Under the pieces are notes generated by a model. The model was not told the origin of the DNA, searched no databases, and saw nothing but the letters and a program-made list of their open reading frames with translations. DNA of 17,228 bases from an uncultured Oceanospirillaceae bacterium (GTDB lineage: Bacteria; Pseudomonadota; Gammaproteobacteria; Pseudomonadales; Balneatricaceae), in NCBI GenBank assembly GCA_946221045.1, contig CAMIIY010000004.1:1-17228 (forward strand), given 5' to 3'. This document shows, piece by piece, positions 8,892 to 15,988 of the stretch. The first letter of the stretch is position 1, and the number at the start of each line of letters is the position of its first letter. A program made the translations under genes and the position numbers.

Positions 8892-8920
8892 ATTACTGAT
8901 ATTGCAGGACACTTTTACCT

Positions 8921-9493
8921 ATGGCTCCCCGTTTAACACGCATCTATACCCGCTCCGGCGATGACGGCATGACGGGGCTGGGGAATGGACAGCGCACCGC
9001 CAAAATTGGTCCACGCATCGAAGTCTTGGGCACGGTTGATGAACTTAATGCTGCACTCGGCGTGGTCATCGCCAGCCTGCCGCAAAACAGCAGTAATGCA
9101 GCCCTGCTGTTGACCCTTCAGCACCAGCTGTTTGACCTTGGTGGTGAATTGGCCATGGCCGATCCCGACTATATCTGCATTACCGCACAACACACGCAGC
9201 AGCTGGAATCCAAAATTGATGCGTTAAACGATGCACTGCCTGCATTGCGCGAATTCATCCTGCCCGGCGGTAACCCTGCAGCCGCACACTGTCATCTGGC
9301 ACGCTGTATCTGCCGGCGGGCCGAACGGCGCCTGCTGGTATTACTTGCGGAACCAGAAGAAAACTGCAACCCTGAGGCGGCTGTTTTTCTGAACCGTTTA
9401 TCGGATCTGCTTTTTGTGCTCTGTCGTCATCTCGCCCGACAGGACGGAGGCGAAGAGATTTACTGGCAACCAGGGAACCCGCAGCTGAGTTAA
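8921..9493 (+). CDS. PduO-type cob(I)alamin adenosyltransferase
   Basis: A 190-residue ATR protein. The ATP-binding motif YTRSGDDGMTGL (about 9-20), LGTVDELNAALG (36-47) and the late CRRAERRL (around 130) are characteristic of the PduO/MMAB family, which moves the adenosyl group of ATP onto reduced cobalamin to make adenosylcobalamin. No other cobalamin gene lies in the window, so the gene may serve salvage for AdoCbl enzymes encoded elsewhere. AGGA lies a rather long 11 bases before the ATG. It probably shares a transcript with panE upstream and possibly with the small exported protein 34 bp downstream. Confidence 0.94.
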   Translation: MAPRLTRIYTRSGDDGMTGLGNGQRTAKIGPRIEVLGTVDELNAALGVVIASLPQNSSNAALLLTLQHQLFDLGGELAMADPDYICITAQHTQQLESKIDALNDALPALREFILPGGNPAAAHCHLARCICRRAERRLLVLLAEPEENCNPEAAVFLNRLSDLLFVLCRHLARQDGGEEIYWQPGNPQLS

Positions 9494-9527
9494 GGACTCA
9501 TAAAAACAAAACAAAAGGGATTGCACC

Positions 9528-9824
9528 GTGAAAAGCGTTTACAGTCTGCTCCTGCTGATTTTGCTCTCACCAATGGTGATGGCTGACTGCCCACTGGAGC
9601 AAAATATGTGCATCAATGAATGCAATATCAAACATGAAAACAACGAAGCGGCTCAACTGGGCTGTAAATCACGTTGCGCCGGTAAACGTGCTTTGTGTTC
9701 AACACAAAGCGGGGCCGAGACAGCGGTGGATTTTGGCAGCGATCTGGTTGATTCAGGTGTCAGCGCCACCCAAAGAGCCTGGGAAGGCACTAAGTCATTT
9801 TTCCGTGGCATGACTGAAGAATGA
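9528..9824 (+). CDS. small exported six-cysteine protein, function unknown
   Basis: A 98-residue protein starting at GTG, with AGGGA seven bases upstream. Residues 1-19 look like a signal peptide (LLLLILLSPMVMA, predicted cleavage before DC). There is no proper lipobox, so a soluble periplasmic protein is more likely than a lipoprotein. The mature part has six cysteines at 21, 28, 32, 46, 50 and 57, spaced 6-3-13-3-6, a mirror-symmetric pattern that would suit a helical hairpin closed by disulfides. The C-terminal 35 residues are polar and probably helical. I recognise no family. It follows the adenosyltransferase gene on the same strand and its stop codon directly abuts that of the convergent HDOD gene. 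Confidence 0.8.
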   Translation: MKSVYSLLLLILLSPMVMADCPLEQNMCINECNIKHENNEAAQLGCKSRCAGKRALCSTQSGAETAVDFGSDLVDSGVSATQRAWEGTKSFFRGMTEE

Positions 9825-11360
9825 TCAGCCGGTTCGGCCAGCATGATTCAGTGCCAGCCGAACCTGCCCCGCCATCTGCATAAAACACTCAAAGTCTTCT
9901 GCACTTATCGCTTCACGTTCCGGCAGATAGTCCGCGTAAAGCATCCCCACCGCCCGTTTACCCCGGGTCAGCGGTTCCAGCACAAATCCGCGGCAGTTCA
10001 CCTGTGATTTAAAATGTTCGGGCAAGCGCTGCTGCCAGCCACCTTCCATTGTATCTTCAACCAAAAAGGTATGCTGGCGCATGATGACTCTGAAAAACAG
10101 ATCATCCGGCCCACCGCTTTTCTCACGCTGGAAATAGGTCTGCAACGGCTCGACCCCTTGTCCGGCCAGCAACTTAACCGAAAGGCGATTACACTGAGGA
10201 TCCATCAGGGCAATGATCACCCGATCAAATCCGGTGCAGGCATCCACCGCATCAACAAACAACGTCAACACCTGATGCAACTGATCACCGGACGCCATAC
10301 ACTGGGCAAACTTACGCAGGTATTCAAGTACCTGTTTATGTCTGTCATTTTCCTGCATCACATTGTGCAGCTGAAAACTCACCTGCTGCTGCGCCGATTC
10401 TGCTTCAACTTCACTGTGTACCAGAAACGATACCTGGCGGATCAGTTCATCCCGGTCCGGCTCACCTGTCTCGGCATACGCGGGCATCAAATGCTTCTGA
10501 CTGAGGCCAATATCGCGACACACGCGGGTGACCTTCTTAAAACTCTGAACCACAACTCCGGTGACTTCATCGAGGGGCAATTGTGTAATATCCGCTACCT
10601 GACTCATCAGTTCACTGAAGCTTTTGTCGGTATCTTCCGGTGCAAACAAATGCTGCAACACCTGACCACTGATTCTGGATAAGGCCGCTGTGGCATCCAC
10701 ACTGCTCAGCCGGGCATCAAATTTTTCACTTCTGAGCCGTGTCATCACTTCACTGGAGTACCCCCAGCTAATCGCCAGCTCCTGTCCCAAATGGCTGAAA
10801 CTGCTACCCAGAACCTCATCCTGCACCTTAGGCCAGGCAGCCCCCATCGCTCTTTTGGCGAGCATATTGCGATAGGTGTCCGGCAGTGTACACGCAACAA
10901 TTATCTCACCGATATTTTGCAATAACGCACTGATGTATGCTTCCTCGGCATCCATGCGACGCTGACTTTGTACCGCAAGTTCACGCGCCATATTGGCTGA
11001 CAAAACAGCACGTGCCATCAACTCAGGCACATCAAGATCCGGATGAGCCGACTGGAACTGCTCAACCAGTTTCAGCGTCATCGACAGGTTTTTAATCTGA
11101 TTAAACCCCAACAGCACCACGGCACGGGATATGACCCGGATTGGGCCTGAGCCCCGGTGATAGGTCGATGAGTTGGCCAGTGTCAGTAAGCGCGCAGTCA
11201 GGCTGGGATCTTTCATAATCACCATTGCCAGCCCCATGGCATCACTCTCATCGGAGCTGCTTATCTGCTTGATACGCAGCAGCGTATTACTGAAGACCGG
11301 TAGATCACCCAGACTGCTCAGATTCTGTTGAATTCTGTTAAGGGTTGAATTGAGCGGCAT
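9825..11360 (-). CDS. HDOD domain protein with C-terminal GAF-like domain
   Basis: About 511 residues from the ATG at 11360 (MPLNSTLNRIQQ); a TTG at 11405 would add 15 residues but looks less likely. The HDOD domain covers about residues 15-215: LGDLPVFSNTLLRIKQI, MKDPSLTARLLTLANSS, AVVLLGFNQIKNLS and LLQNIGEIIVA. The HD metal pair is absent (QN instead of HD), as usual in HDOD proteins, which are thought to be non-catalytic signalling modules. A linker with helical content follows, then a GAF-like region (about 360-505) with TGFDRVIIALMD and GMLYADYLPEREAISAEDFECF. Such HDOD-GAF proteins are regulators of motility, biofilm or stress signalling; the ligand here is unknown. It is divergent from nnrS. 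Confidence 0.88.
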   Translation of the reverse strand: MPLNSTLNRIQQNLSSLGDLPVFSNTLLRIKQISSSDESDAMGLAMVIMKDPSLTARLLTLANSSTYHRGSGPIRVISRAVVLLGFNQIKNLSMTLKLVEQFQSAHPDLDVPELMARAVLSANMARELAVQSQRRMDAEEAYISALLQNIGEIIVACTLPDTYRNMLAKRAMGAAWPKVQDEVLGSSFSHLGQELAISWGYSSEVMTRLRSEKFDARLSSVDATAALSRISGQVLQHLFAPEDTDKSFSELMSQVADITQLPLDEVTGVVVQSFKKVTRVCRDIGLSQKHLMPAYAETGEPDRDELIRQVSFLVHSEVEAESAQQQVSFQLHNVMQENDRHKQVLEYLRKFAQCMASGDQLHQVLTLFVDAVDACTGFDRVIIALMDPQCNRLSVKLLAGQGVEPLQTYFQREKSGGPDDLFFRVIMRQHTFLVEDTMEGGWQQRLPEHFKSQVNCRGFVLEPLTRGKRAVGMLYADYLPEREAISAEDFECFMQMAGQVRLALNHAGRTG

Positions 11361-11521
11361 AAGCTCCGCCTGACTCCTGAAATAGATAATAAACGCTGGT
11401 CGCAACCGCCAGGCTCTTCTTATCTTAAGTGTTTAAACGCATGAAGTCTGCAGTTTACTGTGCACAGACAGACCCGCTAAATTGTAAAAAAGATGACCCT
11501 GATCATAGCGGCCTCCACAAT

Positions 11522-11544
11522 AAGATGTATTATAAAAACATCTT
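11522..11544 (+). promoter_or_regulatory. NsrR operator upstream of nnrS
   Basis: A 23-bp dyad: AAGATGT (11522-11528), nine bases ATTATAAAA, ACATCTT (11538-11544). It agrees closely with known NsrR sites (AAGATGCATTT-type half with its mirror). It lies 17 bases before the nnrS start and covers possible -10 sequences (TATTAT, TATAAA), so an NO-relieved repressor would block transcription there. Confidence 0.88.
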
Positions 11545-11561
11545 AATTCCGGAGTAGCACT

Positions 11562-12740
11562 ATGATGAAACTGCAGGAACGCCAGCTACCTGGGCGGTTC
11601 GCCCTTTTTTATCTGGGTTTCAGGCCATTTTTTCTGGCCGGAGCCGCCGTTGCACTGGTGTTGATTCCTCTCTGGCTTGCCGTCTACAAAGGCATGCTTC
11701 ATCCCCACTACTATCCAAACGGCATGCTCTGGCACAGCCACGAAATGCTGTTCGGCTTCACGCTGGCCATCATTGCCGGGTTTTTGCTGACCGCTGTACG
11801 TAACTGGACTTCACACAATACATTACAGGGCCTTCCATTGGCCCTGCTTTGTCTGCTGTGGCTGTTGGGCCGAACCCTGCCCTGGTTTGCCAATCTGCCC
11901 GCTATATGGCTTGCCATCGTAGATCTGAGTTTTCTACCATTGCTGATCCTCAGTCTGGCTTACCCGATACTCTGTGCTCGCAATTACCGGAACCTGGCTT
12001 TTCTGGTCATACTCAGTACGTTCTGGGTGGCTAACCTGCTAATCCATTTTGACCTGCTGGGCATAACCACTGACACCCGTGACACAGGCATTATGATGGC
12101 GCTGTTTCTGGTCGTGATCATCATGACCTTAATGGGCGGGCGGGTGATTCCTTTCTTTACTGAGCGTGGCATTCCAGGCGTCCTGTGCACCCGGCATCTC
12201 TGGCTGGAAAAAAGCCTGTTGCCCTTATCAATACTCTGGCTGCCGGTCAGTCTGAGTTCGCTGACAACGATTGCAGTCATACTGTCTCTGAGCCTTGCCC
12301 TCCTCAATACCCTGCGCTGGATCAGCTGGTTTGACCGCCGCATACTGCACCACCCTCTGCTTTGGATTCTACATCTTGGCTATGCCTTTATCGGGCTCGG
12401 ATACGGGCTGTATGGCCTGTCACTGATGGGAGTGGTTAGTAGCAGCAGCGCTGTCCATGCGTTTGCAGTTGGCGGTATTGGGTGTTTAACCATCGGTATG
12501 ATGGCACGGGTTTCGCTGGGACATACCGGGCGCATGCTGGAGGTAAAACCAATGCTAACAGGCGCATTCAGCCTGATCGCAGCCGGGGCAATACTGCGTA
12601 TCTGTCTGCCACTGGCCCCCGGTTTATATACCGAGGGCCTGACAATGGCAGCCATTATGTGGACGCTGGGCTGGATGCTGTTTTTGATACGCTACATACC
12701 AATTCTGATCCAGCCCAGAATAGACGGACTGTTTGGTTGA
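11562..12740 (+). CDS. nnrS: NnrS family heme/copper membrane protein
   Basis: A 392-residue, almost wholly hydrophobic protein with about 12 membrane segments. NnrS signatures: LFYLGFRPFFLAGA near the N-terminus, WHSHEMLFGF with His58 and His60, TAVRNWT, and GGRVIPFFTERG in the middle; the conserved histidines are candidate heme or metal ligands. In other bacteria NnrS contains heme and copper and protects cells against nitric oxide stress. GGAG lies seven bases before the first ATG. The NsrR operator just upstream supports a role in the NO response. No nitrite or NO reductase genes are seen nearby. Its TGA directly abuts the stop of the convergent acuI gene. Confidence 0.95.
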   Translation: MMKLQERQLPGRFALFYLGFRPFFLAGAAVALVLIPLWLAVYKGMLHPHYYPNGMLWHSHEMLFGFTLAIIAGFLLTAVRNWTSHNTLQGLPLALLCLLWLLGRTLPWFANLPAIWLAIVDLSFLPLLILSLAYPILCARNYRNLAFLVILSTFWVANLLIHFDLLGITTDTRDTGIMMALFLVVIIMTLMGGRVIPFFTERGIPGVLCTRHLWLEKSLLPLSILWLPVSLSSLTTIAVILSLSLALLNTLRWISWFDRRILHHPLLWILHLGYAFIGLGYGLYGLSLMGVVSSSSAVHAFAVGGIGCLTIGMMARVSLGHTGRMLEVKPMLTGAFSLIAAGAILRICLPLAPGLYTEGLTMAAIMWTLGWMLFLIRYIPILIQPRIDGLFG

Positions 12741-13724
12741 TCAGCGCTGCAGATCAACCACCACACGTCCCCTGACCTGTCCCTGCACAATGCGCTGCGC
12801 ATAATCAGGCACCTGTTCCAGTCCAATCAGACTGGTCACATCTGAAGCCAGATCTTCAGGCAGCAGAGACTGCAGTCGCTCCCAGGCCTGACAGCGACGC
12901 TCATAAGGACAACTGACAGAATCAACACCCTGCAGCCGCACATTACGCAGAATAAAAGGCATCACGGTTGCAGGCAGCTTGAAGCTGGCAGCCAGGCCAC
13001 AAGCCGTCACGGTGCCTCCATAATTCGTTTCCGCGATAATACGTGCCAGGATAGTATCACCTACAGTGTCGACCGCACCGGCCCAGCGCTGTCGCTCAAG
13101 TGGACGTGCCGGTTCTGCCATGCTCTCACGGCTGACAATTTCAGATGCGCCAAGCTTTGTCAGATATTCGGATGTTTCAGGCCGTCCGGTAATAGCTGCC
13201 ACCTGATAACCCAACCGGGCCAGCAAAAGTACAGCAATGCTTCCAACGCCCCCGGCGGCACCACTGACCACCACGGGCCCTGAGTCCGGAGTGACACCCC
13301 CCTCTTCCAGAGCCAGGACACACAACATCGCTGTCAGACCGGCAGTGCCAACCTCCATTGAACGGATAGGTGCCATTCCTTCCGGCAACGGAACCAACCA
13401 ATCCGCTTTCAGGCGGGCATATTGCGCAAAACCACCCCAGTACTGCTCGCCCACACCCCAGCCAGTCAGAATCACAGCCATGCCAGGCTGGTAACGACTA
13501 TCAGAGCTTTGCTCAACCGTTCCGACCAGATCGATACCAGGTACCATTGGGAAACTACGGACAATCTTGCCCAGCCCCGTCACCGCCAGACCATCTTTGT
13601 AATTCAGCGATGAATACTGAACCTTAACCAACACGTCGCCTGCCGGCAGATCAGCTTCTGAAATATTTTTAACACTGGCACTTTGTTTGCCATCAGCCTC
13701 TTCAAGCAATAACGCTTTAAACAT
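12741..13724 (-). CDS. acuI: acrylyl-CoA reductase AcuI/YhdH (zinc-free MDR family)
   Basis: A 327-residue oxidoreductase of the medium-chain dehydrogenase superfamily, without the structural zinc cysteines. Recognisable parts are SSLNYKDGLAVTG near residue 40, GIDLVGTVE, GWGVGEQYWGGFAQYAR, the nucleotide loop SGAAGGVGS (around 155-163) and the C-terminal VRGRVVVDL. AcuI/YhdH reduces acryloyl-CoA to propionyl-CoA with NADPH; in marine bacteria this handles toxic acrylate from DMSP, and it can also detoxify acryloyl-CoA made in other ways. The ATG at 13724 is preferred over upstream ATG (13727) and GTG (13733) because AGGTGG then lies five bases away and MFKALLLEE matches the family start. It is divergent from a GntR-type regulator. 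Confidence 0.93.
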   Translation of the reverse strand: MFKALLLEEADGKQSASVKNISEADLPAGDVLVKVQYSSLNYKDGLAVTGLGKIVRSFPMVPGIDLVGTVEQSSDSRYQPGMAVILTGWGVGEQYWGGFAQYARLKADWLVPLPEGMAPIRSMEVGTAGLTAMLCVLALEEGGVTPDSGPVVVSGAAGGVGSIAVLLLARLGYQVAAITGRPETSEYLTKLGASEIVSRESMAEPARPLERQRWAGAVDTVGDTILARIIAETNYGGTVTACGLAASFKLPATVMPFILRNVRLQGVDSVSCPYERRCQAWERLQSLLPEDLASDVTSLIGLEQVPDYAQRIVQGQVRGRVVVDLQR

Positions 13725-13749
13725 CATATCCACCTAACGCTAATTTTCT

Positions 13750-13764
13750 ATTTGTCATACAAAT
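13750..13764. promoter_or_regulatory. FadR/GntR-type operator between acuI and its neighbour regulator
   Basis: A perfect 15-bp palindrome ATTTGT-CAT-ACAAAT. Its core TTGT-N3-ACAA fits the TNGT-N3-ACNA consensus of the FadR subfamily of GntR regulators. It overlaps the -35 of the regulator gene and lies 25 bases before the acuI start, so one bound dimer could control both genes. Confidence 0.8.
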
Positions 13765-13779
13765 ATAATTTATTATAAA
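13752..13779 (+). promoter_or_regulatory. sigma-70 promoter of the GntR-type regulator gene
   Basis: TTGTCA (13752-13757), 16-base spacer, TATAAA (13774-13779). The -35 element lies inside the TTGT-N3-ACAA palindrome, which predicts autorepression. Confidence 0.65.
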
Positions 13780-13820
13780 ATAAGCTTCAATCTTTCATTG
13801 CAACCCAAGCCAGGATCAAC

Positions 13821-14561
13821 ATGCCAATTGAGCTTGAACCCGTAAACCGCACCAGTCTGTCTAAACAGATCGCTGATCAGCTTCAGGCTGCCATTGTTGA
13901 AGGCAGCCTCAAAGCTAACGACCGCCTCCCAACCGAAGAGGAGATGGCAAAGCGATTCAATGTGTCCCGAGCCACCATTCGGGAAGCAATGAAACGCCTA
14001 GCGGCCAAAAAGCTGATTCGGTCCAGACGCGGCCCTTCTGGCGGCACGTTTATCAACGCATTGGGTGCAGCCGAATTGAGCGACAACCTGGTTACTGCAA
14101 CCACACTCTTTGTCAGTATGAACGATATTTCCATCGAGGAGATCAGCAGTACCCGTAAAGAGATGGAGACCCTCTGTTGTCGCCTGGCCTGCCAACACCG
14201 AACACCGGACGATTTAGAACAACTGGAGCACGCCTTCGCCCTGCAGTCTGACGTCAGTATCAGCGCCGAGGCTTTCTGCGCAGCAGATGTTCATTTTCAT
14301 CGCACACTGGCAAATGCCACACACAACCGCATGCTAAATTTTGTGATGTACTGCCTGATCGAAGCCCTGCAGCCAATTGCAAATATGCTGGCCTATCATT
14401 TCAGGGAGCGCAGCGTGATTCTCAATCAACACCGGCGTCTGATTGACGCAATACGTGAGCGCAATGCCACCCTGGCCTCCGCCATCATGGCCGAACAACT
14501 CAATTATCTGGAACATCTGCAACTGGATGCCCAATCTGCCCATGCCGCCCGACACGACTAA
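13821..14561 (+). CDS. GntR/FadR family transcriptional regulator
   Basis: A 246-residue repressor-like protein with an N-terminal winged helix (about 8-78; LSKQIADQLQAAIVEG, LPTEEEMAKRFNVSRATIREAMKRLAAKKLI, then the wing RRGPSGGTF) and a C-terminal FCD helical domain (about 105-235) with ADVHFHRTLANATHN and NQHRRLIDAIRERN. FCD domains bind a metal and a carboxylate or fatty acyl ligand; the ligand here is unknown. AGGA lies five bases before the ATG. It diverges from acuI across a perfect FadR-type operator, so it probably controls acuI and itself, perhaps sensing a short acid or acyl-CoA. Known DMSP clusters use a different regulator type (AcuR, TetR family), so this would be an alternative arrangement. 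Confidence 0.92.
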   Translation: MPIELEPVNRTSLSKQIADQLQAAIVEGSLKANDRLPTEEEMAKRFNVSRATIREAMKRLAAKKLIRSRRGPSGGTFINALGAAELSDNLVTATTLFVSMNDISIEEISSTRKEMETLCCRLACQHRTPDDLEQLEHAFALQSDVSISAEAFCAADVHFHRTLANATHNRMLNFVMYCLIEALQPIANMLAYHFRERSVILNQHRRLIDAIRERNATLASAIMAEQLNYLEHLQLDAQSAHAARHD

Positions 14562-14601
14562 ACGGTTATAGCTGCAAACTGCGACTTTTCGCACAATGAA
14601 C

Positions 14602-14630
14602 CTGTCCTCAGGGCAAGAGTCATTTATAAT
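14602..14630 (+). promoter_or_regulatory. probable sigma-70 promoter of zapG
   Basis: A perfect -10 hexamer TATAAT (14625-14630) with a weak -35 CTGTCC (14602-14607) at 17-base spacing. It lies 37 bases before the proposed GTG start and inside what would be coding sequence if a further-upstream ATG were used. Confidence 0.55.
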
Positions 14631-14667
14631 GACTGACAAACCACGCCCGATAATAATAGGAGCAGAT

Positions 14668-15138
14668 GTGGAAAATTTATGGTTGATGAGTCTTGTTGCC
14701 CTGATTATTGGGGGTGTTATTGGATTTATGCTGGGACGAAACAACCAGCCGGACAGCCGTCAGGCTGAGCTGGAAGAGGAGCTTGAAGAAGCCAGACAAG
14801 CACTTGAGAATTATCGTGAAGAGGTCAGTCAGCATTTCAGCAAAACAGCTAACCTGTTCAATAATCTCACCAGCAGTTACAAGGATGTTTACCAGCACCT
14901 GGCTGGCGGTGCCCAACAGCTTTGCCAGTCTGAAGACATTGTTCGCTCTCTGGAAGCCTCCCTGCAGCCACAGCTGGATCAGAGTCAGGATCAGGAAGCC
15001 CCGGACAGTACGCCTGAACCCCCGCGCGACTATGCACCGAAAAGTCCTGGAGATGAGGGTACCCTGTCGGAAAACTATGGTGTCAGTGACAAGGAAAAAA
15101 CCCGGCAGGAACAACCGAAAGAAAAACTCGCCAGTTAA
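14668..15138 (+). CDS. zapG: ZapG/YhcB family (DUF1043) membrane division protein
   Basis: Starting at the GTG at 14668 the protein has 156 residues (E. coli YhcB/ZapG has about 132). The frame continues upstream to ATGs at 14596 and 14629, but AGGAG at 14658-14662 sits five bases before this GTG and the resulting N-terminus (MENLWLMSLVALIIGGVIGFMLGR) is a membrane anchor at the very start, as in the family. A coiled coil follows (EEELEEARQALENYREEVSQHF), then the conserved LFNNLTSSYKDVYQHLA and the PRDYAPK and LSENYG motifs in a polar tail. ZapG is an inner-membrane protein linking cell division, elongation and envelope synthesis. In E. coli it also lies near degQ-degS, and a DegS-like gene is close by here. 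Confidence 0.92.
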   Translation: MENLWLMSLVALIIGGVIGFMLGRNNQPDSRQAELEEELEEARQALENYREEVSQHFSKTANLFNNLTSSYKDVYQHLAGGAQQLCQSEDIVRSLEASLQPQLDQSQDQEAPDSTPEPPRDYAPKSPGDEGTLSENYGVSDKEKTRQEQPKEKLAS

Positions 15139-15140
15139 GA

Positions 15141-15166
15141 AAAAACCCGGTTCAAACCGGGTTTTC
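15141..15166 (+). terminator. bidirectional terminator between zapG and the Nif3 gene
   Basis: A symmetric hairpin, AAAACCCGG / CCGGGTTTT around TTCAAA, with A and T tracts on either side. It starts directly after the zapG stop and serves both convergent genes. It overlaps the last codons and stop of the Nif3-family gene (stop at 15152-15154). Confidence 0.85.
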
Positions 15167-15913
15167 TATTTCAATAAACTGGTGTTCAATCCCGAACCGG
15201 TCCGCCAGCGCAGCACCTGCCGTCTGAACCCCATAACGCTCAGTGGCATGATGGCCTGCCGCAATATAGTGAATACCGTTTTCACGCGCACTGTGGACAG
15301 TCGGTTCTGATATTTCACCTGAAATAAAAGCATCAACACCCATGGCTACCGCTTTTTCGATATAGCCTTGTGCGGCCCCCGTGCACCAGCCCAGGGTTTT
15401 AATCCTGTGTTGTCCGCCCACTATCAGCTGCGGTGTGCGGCCCAGAGCGTCCTCGATTGTATGGCACAACGCATCCGCTGACACGGCCTCAACCAGCTCC
15501 CCTACTAAGCCGATGCTACGCGGATTTGCCGGCTCCAGATTGCCTGTGACACGAAAACCTAGCCGCTGGGCCAGTTGTATATTATTGCCCCACTGTGGAT
15601 GAGCATCTAATGGCAGGTGATACGCTACAAGGCTGATATTATGCTGCAGCAATGCCTGTATACGCCGTTTTTTAATACCAGTGATACAACTGTTTTCCCC
15701 TTTCCAGAAAAAACCGTGGTGCACCAGAATAAGGTCAGCCTCTGCTGCAATAGCTGCATCAATCAGTGCCTGTGAGGCGGTCACACCCGAGACAATTTTG
15801 CTGACATGATCCCGGCCCTCTATCTGTATGCCATTCGGGCAATAATCAGCAAACAAATCAGGTTGTAGCTGTTCATCAAGATACTGAATTATTTCGTTAA
15901 GTTTTGTTGCCAT
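15152..15913 (-). CDS. Nif3-like dinuclear metal centre protein (YbgI family)
   Basis: A 253-residue protein matching E. coli YbgI. Expected metal ligands are visible: His65-His66 in ILVHHGFFW, Asp103 in YHLPLDAH, and His221 and Glu225 in AAGHHATERYG. Members form a hexameric toroid with a two-metal site resembling that of hydrolases; some relatives are described as GTP cyclohydrolase-like, but the physiological reaction is not settled. The ATG at 15913 gives the normal N-terminus (MATKLNEIIQYLDEQL), though its ribosome site is weak. It is convergent with zapG and divergent from the DegS-like protease. Confidence 0.94.
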   Translation of the reverse strand: MATKLNEIIQYLDEQLQPDLFADYCPNGIQIEGRDHVSKIVSGVTASQALIDAAIAAEADLILVHHGFFWKGENSCITGIKKRRIQALLQHNISLVAYHLPLDAHPQWGNNIQLAQRLGFRVTGNLEPANPRSIGLVGELVEAVSADALCHTIEDALGRTPQLIVGGQHRIKTLGWCTGAAQGYIEKAVAMGVDAFISGEISEPTVHSARENGIHYIAAGHHATERYGVQTAGAALADRFGIEHQFIEIENPV

Positions 15914-15926
15914 CTGCCATCAGCCA

Positions 15927-15954
15927 TTCACAAAGTCTATTCTCAACGTATAAT
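15927..15954 (+). promoter_or_regulatory. sigma-70 promoter of the DegS/AlgW-type gene
   Basis: TTCACA (15927-15932, five of six), 16-base spacer, TATAAT (15949-15954, six of six). The transcript would begin near 15961, about 28 bases before the ATG at 15989, which favours that ATG over the TTG at 15974. Confidence 0.7.
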
Positions 15955-15988
15955 CCTATGAATCTTTTGGCCGTTGCAACCAAACACC

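Noticed and set aside
10014..10682. 222-codon plus-strand frame inside the HDOD-GAF gene
   Set aside because: The opposite strand encodes clear HDOD and GAF-like domains; this frame has no motif or ribosome site.
14677..15310. Overlapping frames opposite or out of frame with zapG (minus 14677-15114, plus 14708-15310)
   Set aside because: zapG family motifs are in the chosen frame. The alternative plus frame crosses the terminator and the Nif3 gene.
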